The position numbers were made by a program, and so were the translations under genes. The notes under the pieces are model-generated. The model searched no databases. It was not told the DNA's origin and saw only the letters and a list, made by a program, of their open reading frames with translations. From Perkinsus olseni (taxonomy: Eukaryota; Perkinsozoa; Perkinsida), in NCBI GenBank assembly GCA_013115125.1, contig JABANN010000394.1:1-33001 (forward strand): a DNA stretch of 33,001 nt. Direction: 5' to 3'. Below, in pieces: positions 19,692 through 32,200 of this stretch (positions within the stretch are counted from its first letter, which is position 1; every line of letters starts with the position of its first letter).

Positions 19692-19920
19692 TGCTGCCAT
19701 CTTTGGCGTGCGCTACTGTTTGTGTCATGATGATCGCCCGACAGTTGTGCTACCTTGCCGCTAGTATGTTCTAAGGAGTCCTTTGACACTCTCGTCATAC
19801 CAGCATCGTCATACTTTGATGTACTAGATCCTCGGATTTATGTTTTTTTTCATTTGACACTTCTAGCTTCAATCGACTCGTTGCCGGTGCTCAGATCAAG
19901 TTGAGCGCCGCTCAGCTTGA

Positions 19921-19961
19921 GACTGGGATTCATCCGCTCAATGAGTGGATGAACCCCAGTC
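19921..19961. repeat. Imperfect hairpin with about 20-bp arms
   Basis: Left arm GACTGGGATTCATCCGCTCA pairs with the right arm ending CCAGTC at about 18 of 20 positions, with almost no loop. No third arm is seen. Confidence 0.75.
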
Positions 19962-20408
19962 TTTAGAACGAATATATTCCTAAGCACAAGGCCTTGGATT
20001 GAGTTGCTTACTTCTCGGAGAAGGTATTCGGCATCTACTGATCACCAGAACCGTTCTGGCACCTAATGGTTCCAGAGTTACTTCTTATTCACTGTCTGAA
20101 CTTGGGGTTCCCCGGGATGGATGACCGGGTCATCATGACCCGGTTCGATCCGGCCCGTGCCTGACAGCCCCGAATGCCTGGTAGAGTCACTCTATCGCCC
20201 GACCATTCACAGAGGAGAAGGGGCGACTTCAGCGCAGAGTGTACCTCAATTGAGCCAATCCGAGCATCAATGCACTGCAAGTATGCCGCCTATCATGCCG
20301 ACACCCATAATGAGTCACTAATTAACAATGAACGATATGCAAAGCTTACCGAGGAGAAAATGAAACATGACAAGATGGAGAGGGATGACTGCGCGAGAGC
20401 ACTGTCAT

Positions 20409-22694
20409 CTAGCAAGATCGTTGATACATTTGCAGCTCCAGGTTCTCAGGCCCATAGGTGAAGGTGGTCTTACCATGAACGCAGTTGGGCGAATGATTGA
20501 GTTTTATATCACCAAAATGTCTTAAAATCAGAGCTAATATTATCGTAGCCTCCTTGATGGCCATGTTCTGCCCGGGACACTGACGAGGGCCTCCCCCAAA
20601 TGCGAGATGGTCACGTACAAGGGACTGGTCTATCGACACGCCATCATTGGTGAGCCATCGTTCCGGCCTGAGATATACGCCATTAGCGAGAGAGTACTTT
20701 CCAGGAACGAACATCGCGAGAGGCCACCCGAGTATTCACCCAAAGGTTGTGCCGCCTTGAGCTTCGGCCACCATGGCCTTATGTAGAAGCGTAGCGACGA
20801 CAGTCCCACGGGGGATCCGATGCCCCTCGATTGAAGTGTCAGCAATGCACTCATTGAGGAGAAGCAGACCAGGGGGCTGCAGCTGACAAAAACCCAAAAT
20901 ACCTCAACACGAGTTCACGATGGCTCACTCTGAGTGTCTCGAGTATGCAGCACTCAACGTAGGGTAGCTGATTGAGGTCCGCTACCGTCTTGGGGTCATG
21001 TCTGAGGGCATCCACCTCGGCCCTGGCCTTAATTTGGATGTAGAGGTTGAGGGACAGATAGTAGAGGCACCACGAAAGCGTCATGGAGGTGGTATCACTA
21101 CCAGCGATCAAGAACCTGATGGCGAGTAGTGCAGTGTGTACCACGATGCTACAACCCCTCTTCCAGTGGCGCTCTAAGCTATCAGTGGCAGGCCCGAAAC
21201 GGACAAGAGCTTGTGAGTCGGCAAGAAGAGCTCACGTGACGAGGTTTCCCCGCAAGTCCTCCGGGTCTAGATGCAGGAGTTTGTCGAGCAAGTTGCGTCG
21301 CTCCACCCGCCCTCCTCGTGCCGCCGCTTGCCGCTCAGCCCGTCGACTGCCGATAATCTCATCGCAGATTCTGTTGAGCCGCTTCACTCCCGTGTGCATC
21401 TGAAGACGAGAAATGACGAAACCTCCAACAGCGAGCGCCTCACCTTTTTGACCATTGGGTTAAGGTTCCAAGGGAATCTGTCCCGTGTCATACAGGGGAA
21501 ACGGCGAAGCCGTGCAGCGTAACCCGAGCCGGCCAGGGTGTCCGCCATCGCCTGCTGAACCTCTCCAGATCGACGGACAACAGCAGCTCCTGAACAAGCA
21601 CTGTACAAAAGCTTTTTAGCACCGTACCACAGGGACTGGCCCTCGCAGCATACTTCAGATTATTTCAACACGAGCTAGCATTTCCCACGATGATATTGTC
21701 AGAGCGAACACTCCACGATAGAATTATTATTAATGTTATTACTTACCGTAGAACTTACCCGAGGCACAGCGCTCAGCACCGAGATTTAAAAAATCGAAGT
21801 CGTGCCCGAATGTGGTTACACATAAGACATCGAGGGTACAGAGGGGAAGCCATTCTGTGGGACGCCAAACAATACGGTCGTTCTGGCTGAGGGATCTCAA
21901 CTGACGTACCTGAATATCAGAAGGTGGAGGGAAGACGGAGATTGGCGGCCTACCAGCTTCAATGCAACTTCGGACATATCGGGTACCATGGCGTCCGAGT
22001 TGTTGTCGTTGAAGGCCGGGGCACCCAACCGTCTGTTCCGCTTCCACTCTTCACCCTCCGTATTGAACATCCCAGGGATTGGCATTATCTTGTGTTTATT
22101 GATTGGCCTGATGTAGGTCTTCGGGCGTTCATTCAAGACTTGACGAATCGAGTCAGGCTTGGACGCAACTACCAGGTCCGTGCCGACAAGCCTGAAAGCA
22201 GAACCGTTACCCCCCGTAGGCACCGGCGCTGCCCTTCCTGAGCGTACCAAGGCGATTGAACAACCATCGAACACCACCCGAATCGGAAAAATCGATGGCA
22301 GAAGTGTGTACTCTCACTTGATATGGTATATGTCACCGTATGTATCCGCGTAGATCTCCAAAGCATGCCAGAGATGATCCAATGACTTTGGTATGAAGCC
22401 AATGGTAGGAAGTAACTGCGAAAATCGAAGCCTGAGAGATAGTTAGCACTCCTGGAAGGCCTCACTACTTGCTAGCGGACCACAAGAGCTGAGCGCGGCT
22501 GGAGCCACATATCTTACGTGATTTGGTCCACCGAAGACTGCATGAAGATCCACCTTGGTACGTTTTACGAGCCTGAGAGCCTTCAAGGCAAGTACTGAGG
22601 CTATAGCGCTCACAAGGATGAGTGTTCCGTGCGACCGGAAAATTGATCGACACTTCACCACGAGGTCCTGGACAGCGACGAGTAGGGATGCCAT
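20409..22694 (-). CDS. Cytochrome P450 copy 4 (P450-4), intact
   Basis: A 520-residue membrane-anchored P450; substrate unknown. Exons: 22518-22694, 22318-22415, 21954-22191, 21759-21909, 21444-21589, 21236-21399, 20929-21115, 20740-20882, 20409-20667; all phases agree (1563 nt with stop). Anchor at about residues 23-40, C-helix EEWKRNRR (W141), I-helix AGSDTT (329-334), ETLR (384-387), PERW (436-439), haem loop FGGGPRQCPG (458-467, Cys465). Two introns are only 44 nt. The exon 4 donor site of P450-1 aligns with a CT here. The model therefore uses a GTAAGT 18 bp downstream in the same phase, adding six codons. Some stretches, introns included, are nearly identical to P450-1 and others to P450-2, which suggests gene conversion. 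No expression signal is evident. Confidence 0.94.
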
Positions 22695-23430
22695 CTACAG
22701 GGGAACTGGCCAAGTTGAGCTGAGTGTTGACACCTGAGCGTGTGACCTCGAAGTCCCAAAGTGATGATTCAGCGATTCGCCGCGAGGAGCAATAGCGGGC
22801 GGGGGTCTAGCGCGCACAAAAATTGAGTAATTCGAAATCAACATGCTTGGAGCTATGGCTAGTCGGATCATCGGCAGAGGGGACCAACAACCAGACTATG
22901 CTGTAACTCGCGCATAGAGGCTCAACTCAGCCCTCCGCTGGCTGAATGCGGAGGTAGCGGTTCATCCGAAAGTTTTACATAGCCCGAAGGCAGCAGACTG
23001 CCGAGGCAGTCTGAGGGCGTCAAGGAGGGCGTAGATTCGGTGTTGTTGGTTATTCCATCTCTCTCGAGGGCAGGCGTACTTCTTGCAGCACCCCGGGGAA
23101 CGCAGTGCTCCGCCGACTGAATCGTTCTCCCAGAACGAATAATAGAATTCGGCTTTGACCGCCCAACGTACCAGAGAGGGGTTCGCCTTCGAACAGAATG
23201 ATCTTGCCGCGATGACCGGACGACGCCCGGTTTATACTATCCGGCAACTTATCTCAAGAAGCTCGAGCTCACTGCCTCTCCGAAACCAATTCCACCCGCC
23301 GACATGCCTGCCCCTTCCCAAGCCTTCATACCAAACCGCTTCACACTAATCCGGAAACCCGATGAAGTCGACCGGAACCATCAATTAAGCTCACCACAGA
23401 AGGAACAGAGAACAAGCAGAAACGTATCAG
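22695..23430. other. Intergenic between P450-4 and the JmjC gene
   Basis: No gene recognised. It includes the 5' flank of P450-4 and the 3' flank of the JmjC gene (both minus strand). A 9-bp palindrome with a 2-nt loop lies near 23000. Short open frames show no domain. Confidence 0.5.
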
Positions 23431-24662
23431 TCAGCGGAAGAAATGTGCAATGCTAGCTGTGACTTCGTAACTTTTTATGAAGTGCCACCAATTGCTCGGC
23501 AAGAACAAGGCGTCGCCGGCGTTAAGAATGGCCTCTGAGTACACCACTTCACTGTACAGGGGGTATTTCTCGGGGTCGATCGGCTCGGTGAGGATGTCAG
23601 TCGGCAAGGTCGAGTTATTGGTGAGAATGCCGCGCTGAAGAGGGTAGAGACACTTCTCCTGCGAAGGGCTAAACAGCCGAACGTACTTGCAGCCGACGAC
23701 CTGAGTAGGAACCAAAGCCGTACCGAAGCCGCTGTGAAGCGCCATCGCCGTACCATGCATTTGATGTTGTTGTTTGCATCGCGATGAGTCTGAGAGGCAG
23801 TCCCTGCTGCGCCGAAGAACAGCAGCCGCCTGACGATCCCCTCGTCGGCACTCAAACACGCATCGGGCACTGGCTGCACCTCCTCTTCCAGCTCTGTTAT
23901 CTGGTTGAATATCTCGTACTCGGCCAAGTATGCAATCGACTGGTCCGCCGCGTCCGAGGCTGGCTTCATCAGATGCTCTTCCACGTAGTCCCGCAACTTC
24001 ATAAGACGCTGACTGTAACCCGAGCTCATATACCCGCCTAGTTCTATCGGTACTAGCCGGTCTCCATACTTGCCGAGGGTCCAGTGATCTGGGTCGGCCC
24101 AGGACTGTACTCCAGGCCAGCTAGAAACTAGTCCTCGGATCTTCACTGGCTTCTGGGGGATAAAGTACTGGGTGAGGAACTTCTCGAATGAGCATTCTGA
24201 CACCTCTAGCTCCTCAACTGGGTGCTTCAAAACCGGCGGTTTCTCCTTCCCCGCAGGAAAGGCTCGTCGAACTCGCTTCTCTGGCTGCACGACCGGCACG
24301 CTTGCGGCTGTGATATCTCTGCACATCTCCTCCAAGAGCTCGTAGGAGCGCGTCGACGGACCGCCGATCATGATCCCCATATCTGCATAAAACGTCGACT
24401 TCTCCAGCAACGCTAAGCAGCATGCGGCAACAGCAAAGGCTTCGCGACAGCCATGGTGAACCTTCGTGTAGTGACCAGTGTGGATGGTGGCCCAGGCCTC
24501 GTCGTACACGGCCCGAGCCGCCCTAGTAGAAGACATCGCCCTTTCTAGCTCAGGAAGCATGCCCATCAGATGCCGGCAGTCATCAGAGTCGTTCGCTTCG
24601 TCTTGTATGATTTCCGAGATCACCTCCTTCACCCGCTCCATCTTGTCTCCACCGGACTCCAT
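23431..24662 (-). CDS. JMJD5/KDM8-type JmjC oxygenase
   Basis: A 2-oxoglutarate/Fe(II) oxygenase of the JMJD5 (KDM8) type, 392 residues; human JMJD5 is about 416. Exon 1 is 23754-24662 and exon 2 is 23431-23700, joined across a 53-nt intron. The joined product aligns colinearly with JMJD5 as I recall it. It has an N-terminal helical domain (...YDEAWATIHTG... and ...YADMGIMIGG...), then PVKIRGLVSSWP, then the JmjC fold with iron ligands His293 and Asp295 (THRD) and His376 (NWWHF). Human JMJD5 hydroxylates arginine in protein substrates; its histone demethylase activity is disputed. I chose Met at 24662 because it fits the family; the frame stays open to a Met at 24884. It is first in a compact block of minus-strand genes, 262 bp downstream of the zinc-finger gene's stop. 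Confidence 0.93.
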
Positions 24663-24924
24663 TGGAATGATAGAACCTAGCTTCGCTCCGCTGTGTTTAC
24701 GGAAGACCTCTCTAAACTCCCCGTCATAATGAATCAGGCTCTTACTCTCACTATATTCCAAACTAGTAGAGCACTGTAGTACCCCGCTCCCTTTGCCTCG
24801 AATACCACACCAGACACACTGACCGCTCGACCGATGTCGACCGATGTCGACCCACCCACTCGAGAACACGACACTCAAAAGCATCCGAAACGTGAATGAT
24901 AATAAAGGAACAGGAATATTTACG

Positions 24925-25665
24925 TCACCAACTCTGCTGCTGCTGCCACGACCAGCTGTTCGACTTGTGCGTTTTGCCGTTCTTGTGCTCCTTCAGCTGC
25001 TCTTCCGAGGTGAAACCGAGGTAACAAGTATCACACCAAAACTCCATTCCCTTCCACCGGGCGTCCAACTCGTTGCGCAAGTGCCAGAATTTGCACTTCT
25101 CGCCTTGCTTGCACTGGCCGGTCTTCTTATACATTCGGCACATCGGAATATTGAGATTCTGCGCCACTCGGGCCAAGGCCGGGTCGAATCTTTTCCGGTG
25201 CCGCAGTTCCCGTATGAGCTCGGCCTTGTCGGCGTCGGTCATCTCCTCTGGCTTCACGTGGCTGAAGAGGCAAGGCTTGCCCATCTCCTCAAATTTGCAT
25301 TTTCCTGTCAAGTAGGAGAAGCACAGATTGGAGAGGCCTTGGCGCATCTTCTTCCGCAACACTTTGTTCGACAACTTCTCCTGCGCCTTCTCTTCGTCAT
25401 TCAGTTTTCGCTTCTTTGCTTCGCGTGGGACTTGAACCGGAGACCTCTGAGAGAACAAGTGCCGACCATCAATAAAACGCGTCACAATAATTATGAAATA
25501 GAAAGTTATTCGACACTCAGCTCAGAGGTCACTCGTCACAGTGCAGGACTAAGAAACAGTGCCCACCTCGTCCTCGCTGCTGCTGCTGGCATCGCTATCC
25601 GATGATGAGGCTTCCAAGGCCGCCAGCTGAGCGTCCAGGTCGTTGAGGGATAATTCGTTAGACAT
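24925..25665 (-). CDS. CCCH/CCCH/U1-type zinc-finger protein
   Basis: A 206-residue protein from two exons, 25567-25665 and 24925-25446, phase 0. The N-terminus is acidic and serine-rich (SSSDSDASSSSEDE), followed by a basic helical stretch (REAKKRKLNDEEKAQEKL). Two CCCH fingers follow: C-x7-C-x8-C-x3-H (CFSYLTGKC...CLFSH) and C-x8-C-x5-C-x3-H (CRMYKKTGQCKQGEKCKFWH). Near the C-terminus is a C-x2-C-x12-H-x5-H finger of the U1/matrin type (CDTC...EHKNGKTH), then a Q/W-rich tail. CCCH and U1-type fingers bind RNA or RNA-protein complexes. The combination recalls ZMAT5-like splicing proteins, but the order and number differ, so I give no symbol. An RNA-processing role in the nucleus is inferred. 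Confidence 0.88.
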
Positions 25666-26040
25666 GGTGAACAAGCTAATTCACAGTTATTTCTTTCAGT
25701 ATCATCGAACTTTGTTCAGTAATTCTCTATAATAATATAATAACTGAATTTTATAGGCGATTATAGAATATTTAAAGATACGGTACTGTTCATCATGAGG
25801 AATCTTAGGTCGACTGAATGAAGAAAACGAGGACGTTGCATCGCCAACAACGGTCACCTCGACGGCCGAGAAGATGAGTAACACAATCAACATGGAGAAA
25901 GGAGAAAATGTAAGGATTGATACTAGTGGACGGAGTAACACTGTAAAACTCGTCAGCGTCACTGCGCCACGAAATTATGATGCTCTTGAATGGAGGAGCG
26001 GCAAGTGTCACATCTTCTGCGTTACTATAAAAACTCCGCC
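25666..26040. other. AT-rich spacer, probable promoter side of the zinc-finger gene
   Basis: It separates the start of the zinc-finger gene from the stop of the Q-rich gene. AT-rich runs lie around 25680-25780. No defined promoter element is recognised. Confidence 0.4.
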
Positions 26041-28844
26041 TTATTGCTGGGGCCACTTGAACTCGGAATCCGCAGGAGCCGGCGTCTCAGCGCCCGGCCA
26101 CCCCTTGGCTGCGCTGAGATTGCCCGTCAACTGAGAACAAAACGAGAGCTGTCATGCTACGCTGACCGCAAGTGTCTCGAAAGGCACATTAATGATCATC
26201 AGTGAAGGCCACCCGGAGCCACTCACCTTCCTCCTAATTCCGGGCACCCTAGAGGGCTCCTCGGCGGGCTGCTGCTGTTGCTGAGGCGCAGCGGAGGATG
26301 CCGCCGTGGGTGCCGACGCCTGATGAAGGTTGTTCGATATATAACAAGAGCGAAAAAAATTATAGAAATATTGAAAAAATCACGTGAATTATGCATCTAA
26401 CTGACATGTAAATTTATCAGTTCATAAGTAATCCATGTATGTAGTATAAGGACGTCTGCATAGTACTGAGTGATTATCCTATGCCTTCCCAGCAACAAGA
26501 GGCCCAAGAGCTCGCTAGTCGGTGAGCCCTAGTCGCAAGGCCGAGCAGGAGTTCTTACTTGAGGTCTGCCTACGGCCGCGGTGCCGCTACTCTTCCTCGT
26601 CTTTCTAGCTCCCACTAATGGAACCTTGGGGAACTTGGGAGGAGACGGAGTAGCGACCTTTGGAACGGCCTGTGCACTCTGAGCCTGCCACCTTTGCTGC
26701 TGCTGCGGCTGGCCTACACCATCACGAACTCTTTCACCGACGACGAAGACCGACGTTACCTTGTGACGGTGGCGCCGCCGGTCGCTGCTGTTGTTGCTGC
26801 TGCTCCGGGAGCTCAGGAGTTGGTACCCGCAGACTTCTCGGCGGTGGCATCGGAACTTGCGCCTAGAAAAGTACACGGTATCCAAAAATGATAAACACGC
26901 CACGCTTCGCTCCGCCAACTACCTGTGGTATGGTATATCCACTCTGCTGTCCATAATATCCTTGCGGTTCCCCATACCCCTGCTGGGCAGCGTAGCGTGG
27001 GGACGTCGGCGCCCCGCTGGCTACCGCGGCGTACGATGGCGGTGCCGCCTGAAAGAACCGCTAGAGGTGTCAGAATATCACCAGCCCGTGTCTGTCCACC
27101 CCGGCCTGTTGCTGCTGAGTGCCTCCCCTCCGGTCTCCGCTGACGACCTTCTCCGGCGGCACCAAGACAGCGCTCACTACCGGTACCCCTCCCGAAGACG
27201 GTTGCTGTTGGTTTTGCTGTTGCAAGTACTGTTCACGATCCGCCGGCCTCCCAGGCACCCAAGAGGCTGCTGATGTCTGATACGACGGCCCCTGGGACGG
27301 CGGAGAGGGCGTCCATTGCTCCTGCTGCTGCTGAGCTGGCGGAGGATAGGCAGCAGCGGCAGCAGCAGGGCTCTGGTCCTCCTCCTCATCATCACTGCCA
27401 GTCGAGGCCTCCCCCTGTGGCGGCTGCTGCCGCTGCGCTCGAGCTCTCAGCTCCTCTTGAAGCTGCAACAGCTGCGCCTTCTGCTCCTAATATCAACAGC
27501 AACTGCTCATCCTCGCTGACGTAGCATCCGCGACGCAACCAAGAGCAGTCCGCAAGCCGTACAGGACTCTATCATGACTATCGATATTAGAAATCCCTTG
27601 TTAACCCTTATAATACCATCACAGCAGCGCTCTAACGAGACCGAGGCTCCCAAAGTAGCAGTGCGTCGAGCCTGGACTTCCGTACTCCGAACTATCGTTA
27701 ATACCACAAATCCACCAATTTAGAGGAGGCCTATCCCTCAACTAACCTCAATAGCCTGTCGCTGCTCATTGAGAGTGTTCTGTTGCTTCTCTATCTCAGC
27801 CTGCTGATGCCTCCTCAATTCCGCCATCTGCACGTTCGCTGCCAAATCCTTATCCTCGCCGTCGCCTCGCGCTAACACCCGGGCCAGGACTGCACTCTGA
27901 AAAAAACGTTGGCACTTCGGGAAGGGACTGAACGGAAACGGCGAGCCCGTCCACTGAGACCCATCAACCCGCCGATAGATGCAGGGGCATTTACCGCCAC
28001 GACAAGCACGGTTTACTGAAATTATGGTATCCCGGATATTAACACGGGTTCGAACCGAACCGTCATGCAAATCACCTTTTTTGGGGCTACTCGTCGGATT
28101 TTGAGAGTTACTAGACAACATTCAAGAGATCCACTGATTCAATCAGTGGAACCGAAATGATTAGCTTTCTTAGCTTTCTTAATGAGTAGCTTTCTTCCTG
28201 ATTCAATTCAATCTGATACAATCAGTCTGATTGTAAGAATGAGAATAGGTAACAACTCCGGTCCGTAATATTATGCGCGAGCGAAAATTTCGAGACCCTG
28301 CTGTATACCAGATGAAAACAGAAAGCTGCTACAGAGGCGAATGACAGATAAAACGGAGCTCCTTGATCGTAGGAAGAAATCCCATGGCCCTCGATCGATA
28401 CCACATTTCCCCCATCACTACATCGTCCGAGGCTTCGCTATCGCTTGAACTTTCTTTCGCCTTCCCCTTGGACGTCGCTGACTTCTTCTTAGACGGCTCC
28501 GGTGAGCTCTTGCTGCTACTCTTTTTACTATCTTTCCCACTGCTCTTCGTGTCACCACCTCCCGCTGCCTTCCTTGCTTGGCGCTGGAACGCTTTCGCTT
28601 TCTCTTCTTGCTCCCTGAAAGACCAGACTACTGAGCCAAGAGCAACTGCAAGCATTCTACTCTGACAAACTAGAGTACTTTCGTACCGTTTCTCGACTGC
28701 GAGTGGGACACCAGAATACAGTTCAACCATCAACATTGAGATGGGAGGGTCATTGCGACGAAGTGACAACAGAGTGGACGAAAATCCAAAACTTCAATCA
28801 GTTGCGACCGAGAGTTCGAAGGATTACGATGATGCTGATTCCAT
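26041..28844 (-). CDS. Unrecognised Q/P/A-rich protein, nine exons
   Basis: Modelled exons: 28828-28844, 28422-28614, 27747-27896, 27178-27486, 26923-27048, 26760-26862, 26559-26713, 26227-26319, 26041-26130; every junction is GT...AG and in phase, 1236 nt, 411 residues. The first coding exon is only 17 nt (MESASS) and is the least certain part. Features in order: a lysine/serine-rich then acidic segment (KKSSSKSSPEPSKKK, SSSDSEASDD), a coiled-coil-like stretch (AEIEKQQNTLNEQRQAIE joined to EQKAQLLQLQEELRARAQ), then long Q/P/A/Y-rich low-complexity sequence (AQQGYGEPQGYYGQQSGY) with poly-Q and poly-A runs, and a short C-terminus ending KWPQQ. The FUS-like composition hints at an RNA or transcription scaffold, but that is a guess; I do not recognise the family. 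Confidence 0.8.
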
Positions 28845-29284
28845 TTCTGACGCCCCGATCTTCTAAGATGATTCATCTTACTCTCATTGCGCTGCTTTTT
28901 TCGCCCGGCAATTTCAGATTTGCCCGATCACATTGTTCACTTCGTTACACAATCCTGTTGTGCTATACTAGTAGCACGTATCACACAGCCTTCGACGGGA
29001 AAATGCGGCAAAACTGAGGCCACCATGCCACGTGATGGCGAGACGAGAACAGCGGTCGTCGAACAATTCAAGTATCTAAGTGCTGCCTCGAGCTGTAGAC
29101 GCTGCTGTCACGTGGTCTAGCGTCCCCGCTTTTGCACACTTCCTCGTTACATTCGCACGGCCCCACTGCACCCCTATGAAACAGAGAGCCTCAGCTCGCA
29201 CACGCCACTCCCCCTTAATATCCACGAGAGGCACGCTGCTCTCATTCCTGCGTCTATCAACCTCCCGCTCTCCCCCATATGCTA
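28845..29284. other. Spacer upstream of the Q-rich gene
   Basis: It holds no recognised exon or RNA gene, and is probably the 5' region of the Q-rich gene and the 3' flank of the coiled-coil gene. Confidence 0.4.
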
Positions 29285-32200
29285 CTACTTAGCCTTCTGT
29301 TGAGCCTCCGCTTGCTGCTTCTCTGCCGCTTCAGCCGCCATCCGACCCTCGTTAGCGCTCGCTAGAGCCAAAGTCCCTGAGCAAGCCCGGCATTCAAACA
29401 CGCTTTTTGCACGACGCTAAAGTCTCTCGTATGAAAAAAATGACAGAAAAGACATCTACAGAGGGGAATCGGTTGCGCAGAGATAACTTCTACAATACAG
29501 TGAGTTCCGACTTTAAATTTTTCATAAACGTACAAAAAGTCGATATCGAATTCAGAAATTATCGATTTCGAAAATGGATCAAATTTTCAGCGCCCGCCCA
29601 GATTAGACAACAAGACTATATACCGCGAACTCACTGACAGAATTTGAGCCCTCAACTTCGAGAACTGTAGAGGTTAAGTCACTGACATGTTTCACAATCC
29701 TCAGATTTCTCGTGCGGTAGTGAATCCGGAGACCACCAGTTCCCGATACTACTTGGACTCAAGTCAGCACCCTTCCCCCACGCCTTCTCGTATTCCTTCT
29801 TCGTCTTGGCGTACTCATCCTCCAGCTCCTTAGCGGCCGCCGCTCGTTCTGCTATTATCTTGTCCTCTGCTTCCTTGATGCCTTTGCGCCTGTCCTCAGC
29901 CTCCTTCATCTCCTAAAGTTCACGCTACTTGAATGTTATTGCCCACGGTAAATAATACATCATTATTAGCCTCTTGCTTCTTCCTCAAATCCTCCTTCCT
30001 TTCTTTTAGCATATCAACGAGCGATTGCTGATACGACAGGAGGGTACCTGGAAGCACGAATGGCAGAAAACTCGAAAGGGTAGAGACTGTACAAGAGTCA
30101 CAACCGAAAGACGAGGTAGAGAGGATTCAACACATGAAAATCGGCGCGGGATGACGCGGGTTTCGGGCGTCCGGAGATCAGCCAAGAGTGACGAGATCCA
30201 TTTGTCAATGTAGAATCACCAAGAGTGTCATTCCGGCTGGCTCCCAGCTGGCGGATAGCTCGTGAAAACTGTGAGAAATAAGATTGAAGCAAACTATTAT
30301 AGAACCGCTCATGTTTCAACGTCCGACCAGAACCCTCCGCCATACTCTGCATCTCATGAAATAAATCCTCATATCTTCCCTGCTGGTCTCCCGACGGAGC
30401 CGTCCGAGGAGGCCCGGCCGCCAGCGAAGGCTCACTCCCCAGATTCCGACCCTTTCTAGCTTCACAAAACTCGCAAACATCATCGGCACCGTGCCGGCCT
30501 GAGGCCACGAAGTTCAACCCTCAATCGCCGTCGCATGCGTACAGAATGGGTTCTTCGGCCTCTTAGCCTTTTCCACGCGTTCCTGCTCCTTCACTTGGAA
30601 CTCCGCCTGCTGGACAGCCTGAGTCGTCCTCCCCAACTGGTCCGATAAGAGCCCGCGGAGATCTTTAACCTAATCGTACCGTCATGACAACGAGGTGGAT
30701 TCTAAGAACTCTCAGTGCCAAAAGATACCATCAAGAATTGACAACGCATCCCATGTGATGTCACTCTTTCATGCCGCAATTTCTCATACAAACTCACGTC
30801 ACGACGCCCGACAACGTCATGACGCAACGTCATCCAGCAGACCAAAATCAGCCTAAATTCTCACACTTTCACAGAGGTGGCTGCTACCACTTGGCATGGT
30901 GGCCTCCACTCATACATCTAGAATTTACTTGGTCACAAACTGGTTCATAGAAATCTACGTCGTCCGCGGATTCAGTGGTTGATTTTTCCAAGCTGGCCAG
31001 TTCCCTCCCTCCGAGCCAGACAACTTCGCCCTAGTACCGTGCTCTCCAGCGAGGAATATCTTTGCTCCATCTCTTGCATTCTCAGCCTCTTCTCCATCTC
31101 CTGGGCACTCTCAGGTCCTTTAGTTCGCGCCAACTCCATCTTCAATTCCTTCACTTGTCGCCGAAGCAGCTTAATCGACTCTGAAGCGAAACCCGTGACT
31201 GCCCGCCACAGCCGCACCGAACGACCCCAAAGGCCGCGGTCCGCGAATGGCGAAAAGAATGCTGGTGGCGAACATGACGACACCACCGGGAACTTCGCTT
31301 TCAGAGGAGATCGCCAACGCCCAACTGGTTATAATACTGCGGGAAAAAGCAATAGAATTTCTTAGATGACACTTCATGCGCTAATGGCTACTTCTTGCGA
31401 TTCTTTCGTGGCCTATGCTAGTCTTATGACTACTTCCAGAGTAACGCGCATCCATTCAACGCTACACTCGAATTTAGCGGCGCAACTCGGTACTACCAGT
31501 ATCCCGAGGGTCCCGTTGGACTGCAGTCGGAGCAGTCGCCGGGATGGCCTGCCCGCCGGCAGCCGAATCTGGATGCCCTCCAGGGGGAGTACTGAACGGC
31601 TGGTTGCCGATGCTAAGCTCGGGCTGTGACCCTCCCGCTGTCACAGCAGAGGGTGATGCTGCATTGGTCGACATCTGAGATAAGAAATCGTGACGAAGAA
31701 GCTGAGAAGGAAGCGCATCGAAGAGCAGATTGAGAACGGGGTTATTGCTGAGAAACGTAGCGCTTGTACCATGCACAGCACGACGTGTAGAGGAAGCTTC
31801 GAGCGACCGAAGTATAACGTTGAAACCTACTACCTTATTCCTTCGGCTCCTGCCGCTACGCCCGCTCTCTCTCACTGGAGATGGACCAAAGTCGCCACCT
31901 CCAGGGGGCATATCATGGGAGCCTGCGGACAACCAGAGTCGACCTCGGATACGTTACCGAAGATCTCTTATATCCTATTACCTCCTTCTTGGCTTGTTGG
32001 TGTTGGGCTCTCGGGGACGGCCGGGATGCGGCCCGGCGTGAGGCCAGTCTGGACCATTTCTCGCATTTGATTCCGCATGTGTTCCAATAAACTCACGGCC
32101 TCATTCGTCATACCTGCGCGTCAACCTAAGATACGCCAAGTGAAGGAGAAGAAATCTTACCTTGCCGCTGGAGCTGCAAAACATGTTGATGCGCCTCCCG

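Larger units (their letters stand above)
18250..20408. other. Intergenic between the remnant and P450-4
   Basis: No gene recognised. Structure consists of four 8-mer motifs (18398, 19422, 19648, 19670), a dense cluster of TTTGGACA/TGTCGAAA-like words (19020-19390) and a hairpin of about 20-bp arms at 19921-19961. A 145-codon minus-strand open frame (18946-19383) coincides with the word cluster and has no domain. Confidence 0.5.

Noticed and set aside
23475-23753. C-terminal part of the long unspliced open frame of the JmjC gene (R/S/T-rich translation)
   Set aside because: It runs through the 53-nt intron in the wrong frame. The spliced exon 2 gives the true JMJD5-like C-terminus with the second iron-binding His.
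24844-25605. 253-codon plus-strand open frame
   Set aside because: It is antisense to the zinc-finger gene, whose minus-strand translation has three well-formed zinc fingers.
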